This document shows positions 60,946 to 64,000 of a stretch of DNA of 64,000 nt, piece after piece. The position numbers were made by a program, and so were the translations under genes. The DNA comes from an uncultured bacterium (lineage in GTDB: Bacteria; Myxococcota_A; Polyangia; Polyangiales; Houyiibacteriaceae). The stretch's first letter is position 1; every line of letters starts with the position of its first letter. Below the pieces are notes generated by a model. The model was not told the origin of the DNA. It saw only the letters and a program-made list of their open reading frames with translations, and searched no databases. The DNA lies in NCBI GenBank assembly GCA_938024995.1, contig CALJDU010000053.1, positions 1 to 64,000 of the forward strand, given 5' to 3'.

Positions 60946-61964
60946 ACCGCCGGTTCATGGGCGCGACGCTCTTTGTGCTGACGGTGGGTCTGTTGAGCGC
61001 GCTCGCGCCGACGGCGGCTCACGCGGAAGCCGGCTTCACGCACATCGTTCGCCCCGGCGACACGCTCGCCTCCATCGCGCAGCAGTACTACGGCGACGCG
61101 CGACGAGAGTCCGTATTGGTGGCCGAGAACGGGCTCACCGCGGAAGGCGGCCAAGCGATCGTCATCGGGCTCCGGCTCCGTATCCCGTGGGTCACCTATC
61201 ACCGCGTTCGCGCTGGGGAGACTTTCGCGAACCTCGCGCAGCAGTACTACGGTGACTCGCGCCGGGCCTTCGCGATCATCGACGCGAATCGTACGGATGG
61301 CGAGCAGCCCGACGAAGGCGCGGAGCTGTTGATCCCGTACCCCCTTCGTCACATCGCGCGCCAGACCGAGAACATCCCGCGGATCGCGCGCGTCTACTTC
61401 GGTGATGATCGAGAGGACGCGCGGCGCGTTCGTCGCTTCAACAACCTTCGATACAACCGCGTCACCCGCGGCCAGATCGTCTTGGTGCCGCTCGCGGACC
61501 TCGTCCTCTCCGAAGAGGGTCGGCGCATCGTCGCGGAGGAGACCGGCGACGAGCCGGAAGGCGGCGAGGTCCGCACGATTCAAGACGAGATCAACGCTGA
61601 GCTCCCCTCTCTCGCGGAGCACCTGCGGCGCGGCCGATACGCTGAAGCCGTCGCGCTCGCGAACCGGCTACTCGGGATCCGGCTGCTCACGGGGAACCAG
61701 ATCGTGACCATTCAACGCGACCTCGGGGTGGCCTACGTCGCGCTCGGGCGCGATGACCTGGCCGTCGAAGCGTTCCGCGTCGCGATCGATCGTCAGCCTG
61801 ACCTCGAGCTTGACACGCTCCGGACCTCACCGATCGTGATGCGCGCGTTTCGGACCGCGAAGGAATCGCGGCGCCCCTTGCCTTTCGTCGGCGACGAAGA
61901 AGACGCCGGGCCTCCGGACGCCGCGGTGGACGCCCCCGACGCCGGCGCTCCAGCCGCAGAGTAA
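60942..61964 (+). CDS. Secreted LysM / TPR protein
   Basis: A 340-residue exported protein with signal peptide ending AAHA-EA near residue 29. Two LysM motifs bind peptidoglycan: HIVRPGDTLASIAQQYYGD and YHRVRAGETFANLAQQYYGD; a third degenerate unit is NIPRIARVYFGDDREDARRV. The C-terminal part has TPR-like helices (SLAEHLRRGRYAEAVALANR; DLGVAYVALGRDDLAVEAFR) and an Asp/Ala/Pro-rich end. Coupled to the upstream PEGA kinase, so it may act as its periplasmic partner or cell-wall sensor; that part is inference. Confidence 0.87.
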   Translation: MNRRFMGATLFVLTVGLLSALAPTAAHAEAGFTHIVRPGDTLASIAQQYYGDARRESVLVAENGLTAEGGQAIVIGLRLRIPWVTYHRVRAGETFANLAQQYYGDSRRAFAIIDANRTDGEQPDEGAELLIPYPLRHIARQTENIPRIARVYFGDDREDARRVRRFNNLRYNRVTRGQIVLVPLADLVLSEEGRRIVAEETGDEPEGGEVRTIQDEINAELPSLAEHLRRGRYAEAVALANRLLGIRLLTGNQIVTIQRDLGVAYVALGRDDLAVEAFRVAIDRQPDLELDTLRTSPIVMRAFRTAKESRRPLPFVGDEEDAGPPDAAVDAPDAGAPAAE

Positions 61965-61971
61965 GTTTTGG

Positions 61972-63777
61972 CTACGCTGCGTCGACGACGTTTTGGATCA
62001 AGACGTCGAGCTCGGCGGGCGTGAACGGCTTCCCGATCATCGGGAACTCGTTCTCCTCCAGGTTGTGCCGCAGCACCGAGTCTTCGAGGTGACCGGAGGT
62101 GAGGATCACGGGAACCGCGTCCTTCACCTGGCGCGCGAACGAGACCCCGCTGACGCGCGGCATCACGATGTCGGTGATCACGATGTCGATCTCGCCGCGC
62201 TCGATCAACGCCACCGCTTCTTCGGACCCGTCCGCGGTCGACACGTCATAGCCGCGCCGCTTCATGCTGCGCGCGATCGCCCGGCGAACCGAGCGATCAT
62301 CATCCACAAAGAGAACGCGGAGCGGCCGGTGTGGCGCAGCGAGATCTTCGAGGTAGCTTGAGCGACGCGCCCGTTCTTCGCAGCAGATCGGGAGCACGAC
62401 CTCGATCGTCGTGCCCTCTCCCACCGCGCTCTCGATCGTGAGGGTCCCGCCGCTCTCCTGAACGACGCCCGCGCAGGTCGCGAGACCGAGTCCGGTGCCG
62501 TCGCTTCGCGTCGTGAAGAGCGGCTCGAGCGCGCGACGTAGGGTCTCCGCCTCCATCCCCGGCCCGTTGTCCGACACCGCAATGACCAACGCGTCCTCGC
62601 CGTTGAGCGAACGTCCGAACGTCCGGATCCTAAGCTCACCTTGTCCGTTCATCGCCTGCCGCGCGTTGACCGCGAGGTTCATGATGACTTGCTGAAGGAG
62701 CGCGCGGTCCATCTCGATCTGGGTCGACTCCGCCGTGAGCTCCACCTTCAGCTCAACTCCCGCGCCCAGCAAGCGCTCGAGGAAGGACGTCATCTCGGTC
62801 AGCTGCTTGTGCGCGTCGAGCGTGACGCGCTCGTGTACGTTGCGCCGCGCGAAGCTCAAGAGCCGACGGGTCAGCTCCGCCGCCCGCTTCGAAGCGTCGC
62901 GGATCGCGTCCAGGTCTTCGCTCACCTCATCCACCGCGCCCTCGATGAGCGCGTCCGTTCCGTTTTCTGCTGCAGCCATGAAGATCCCGATCAGGTTGTT
63001 AAAGTCGTGGGCGATGCTCGCGGCGAGGCGCCCCATGGTGTCGACCTTGTCCGCTTCCCGGAGCCGTTGCTGAAGGCGCTGCTGGTCCGTCACGTCGACG
63101 ATGACGGCCATGCCGCCCGCTTCGAGCAAGCGCTCAAAGCGAACGTCGAAAGCGCGATCGGCCGAGAGCATCTGCCACTCGCTCGAGGTTTGATCTAAGC
63201 GGACGCGCTCAAGGAGCTTCGGCCACCACACGGGAGGTTCGTCTTCGAGGAGCTGACCCGTCGCGAGGCTGGGTTCGCCATGTTCGTCAAAGACGACGAT
63301 GCCCGCGGGGACATGCCGGAAGACCGCGTCGAGCCGCGCTTGCGAATCGGCGAGCGTCTGCTCTCGAGTCGCGCGCGCGGTGACCGCCTCGGTCATATCG
63401 CGAAGGACGCTCACGACGAAGCGCGCGCCGCCTTCAGTGAAGCTCGCGCGATGCGACGTGATGTAGTGGAGCGTTCCGTTGACGTCGGTGACGTACTCGT
63501 CGTTTTGATCGCGGCCGACCCTCGTCGCGATCCGCTCGCGCTCCTCGAAGACGTTCGCTTGCTCACGCGGGAAGAGCTCGTCGTGAGAGCGCCCGATCAT
63601 CTTCTCGCGCGGGAGCTTCACGAGCGACTCGAACGCCGCGTTGCTCCGGTGCACCCCGCGCTCGCCCTTCACGTAAATCGGATCCGGGATCGCCTCGAAG
63701 AGCCGCTCGTAGAAGCGCAGCCGTGACCTCGCTTCGGCGAGCTCGTTCTCCAGTTCGTCTTGGTTGTGTCGTCGCAT
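61972..63777 (-). CDS. Hybrid histidine kinase (PAS-PAS-HisKA-HATPase-REC)
   Basis: A soluble sensor kinase of about 601 residues. Two PAS-type domains: first about 20-135 (LFEAIPDPIYVKGERGVHRS; SVLRDMTEAVTAR), second about 145-235 (DAVFRHVPAGIVVFDEHGEP). HisKA with phosphoacceptor His in LAASIAHDFNNLIGIF; HATPase_c with N-box NLAVNARQA, G1 SDNGPGM and G2 DGTGLGLA. A C-terminal receiver (about 485-598) has VLFVDDDRSVRRA, phosphoacceptor Asp in IVITDIVMPRVSG, and Lys in IGKPFTP. ATG 63777 is preferred to a start 39 codons earlier because the latter is low in family likeness. No output domain or cognate regulator is adjacent, so signalling probably goes through a phosphorelay. Convergent with the LysM gene. 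Confidence 0.92.
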   Translation of the reverse strand: MRRHNQDELENELAEARSRLRFYERLFEAIPDPIYVKGERGVHRSNAAFESLVKLPREKMIGRSHDELFPREQANVFEERERIATRVGRDQNDEYVTDVNGTLHYITSHRASFTEGGARFVVSVLRDMTEAVTARATREQTLADSQARLDAVFRHVPAGIVVFDEHGEPSLATGQLLEDEPPVWWPKLLERVRLDQTSSEWQMLSADRAFDVRFERLLEAGGMAVIVDVTDQQRLQQRLREADKVDTMGRLAASIAHDFNNLIGIFMAAAENGTDALIEGAVDEVSEDLDAIRDASKRAAELTRRLLSFARRNVHERVTLDAHKQLTEMTSFLERLLGAGVELKVELTAESTQIEMDRALLQQVIMNLAVNARQAMNGQGELRIRTFGRSLNGEDALVIAVSDNGPGMEAETLRRALEPLFTTRSDGTGLGLATCAGVVQESGGTLTIESAVGEGTTIEVVLPICCEERARRSSYLEDLAAPHRPLRVLFVDDDRSVRRAIARSMKRRGYDVSTADGSEEAVALIERGEIDIVITDIVMPRVSGVSFARQVKDAVPVILTSGHLEDSVLRHNLEENEFPMIGKPFTPAELDVLIQNVVDAA

Positions 63778-64000
63778 GGGCCCCCGCGCGGCGATTTCCC
63801 CCCCGCACGATGAACAGACTGGCGACAGATCCCGCCCCGGGACAATGGCAACTCGATCTTCTAGCCCCGACGGAGCGAAGCAAAACTCAGACAACGCCGA
63901 GCGTTCACCCTTCTTCGTTCTTCAGTGGACAGGTCGGACGAGGTAAGAACACCATCACGGGTGTCACGAATTCATCGCGGTCGAGATCATCACCCACCCG
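63778..64000. other. Upstream region of the hybrid kinase, window end
   Basis: About 220 bases with no gene that I can support; it probably holds the promoter of the hybrid histidine kinase. A gene could begin past the window edge. Confidence 0.4.

Overview
The window looks like a GC-rich chromosomal segment of a myxobacterium (Polyangia; a Sandaracinaceae-type relative would fit). The grounds are family content rather than any database search: proteins with the myxobacterial TIGR02996-type repeat-companion domain, lipoproteins with myxococcal cysteine-rich DUF4215 repeats, Hanks-type Ser/Thr kinases, many SPII lipoproteins, and GTG/TTG starts. I recognised no tRNA, rRNA, CRISPR array or prophage.

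Layout. 1-8.2 kb: SDR epimerase, acyltransferase, a lipoprotein, a 967-residue Cys-rich repeat lipoprotein and a stand-alone elongation factor G. 8.4-18.8 kb: DnaJ, an orphan TIGR02996/leucine-rich protein, a second acyltransferase, a two-domain gamma-glutamylcyclotransferase-like protein, an OmpA lipoprotein, an SDR, about 750 bp of non-coding 226-bp tandem repeats, and a PPi-type phosphofructokinase. 18.9-27 kb: two lipoproteins sharing the N-terminal module of the first Cys-rich protein, then a TPR protein / lipoprotein / Ser-Thr kinase operon and a LolC/E-like permease. 27-39 kb: Ig-like lipoprotein, coiled-coil protein, lytic transglycosylase, cNMP-binding protein, DUF4215 lipoprotein, TPR protein, cellulose-synthase-like glycosyltransferase and a broken ABC1-family kinase.

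40.1-52.2 kb holds the most unusual feature: nine complete paralogues plus one C-terminal fragment, all on the minus strand. They are built from an N-terminal WGR-like domain (kept in five), a TIGR02996-like domain and a leucine-rich C-terminal half, often ending in a conserved Y-T-x-V-G-E tail. WGR-less, WGR-remnant and fragment members show gain and loss within the locus. The function is unknown to me.

52.3-64 kb: a diguanylate cyclase behind a perfect hairpin that covers its start region, an epoxide-hydrolase-like enzyme, glutamate dehydrogenase with a strong terminator, small lipoproteins, an M23 peptidase, an OmpA lipoprotein, a PEGA-type Ser/Thr kinase coupled to a LysM/TPR protein, and a hybrid histidine kinase.

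Mobile-type sequences: a structured repeat of about 90 bp occurs at 928-1020 and again inside the ABC1 kinase gene at 38116-38217. There it is flanked by a 6-bp duplication, and its hairpin shows compensatory base changes relative to the first copy. A separate 159-bp MITE-like element with 20-bp inverted ends lies at 1042-1200.
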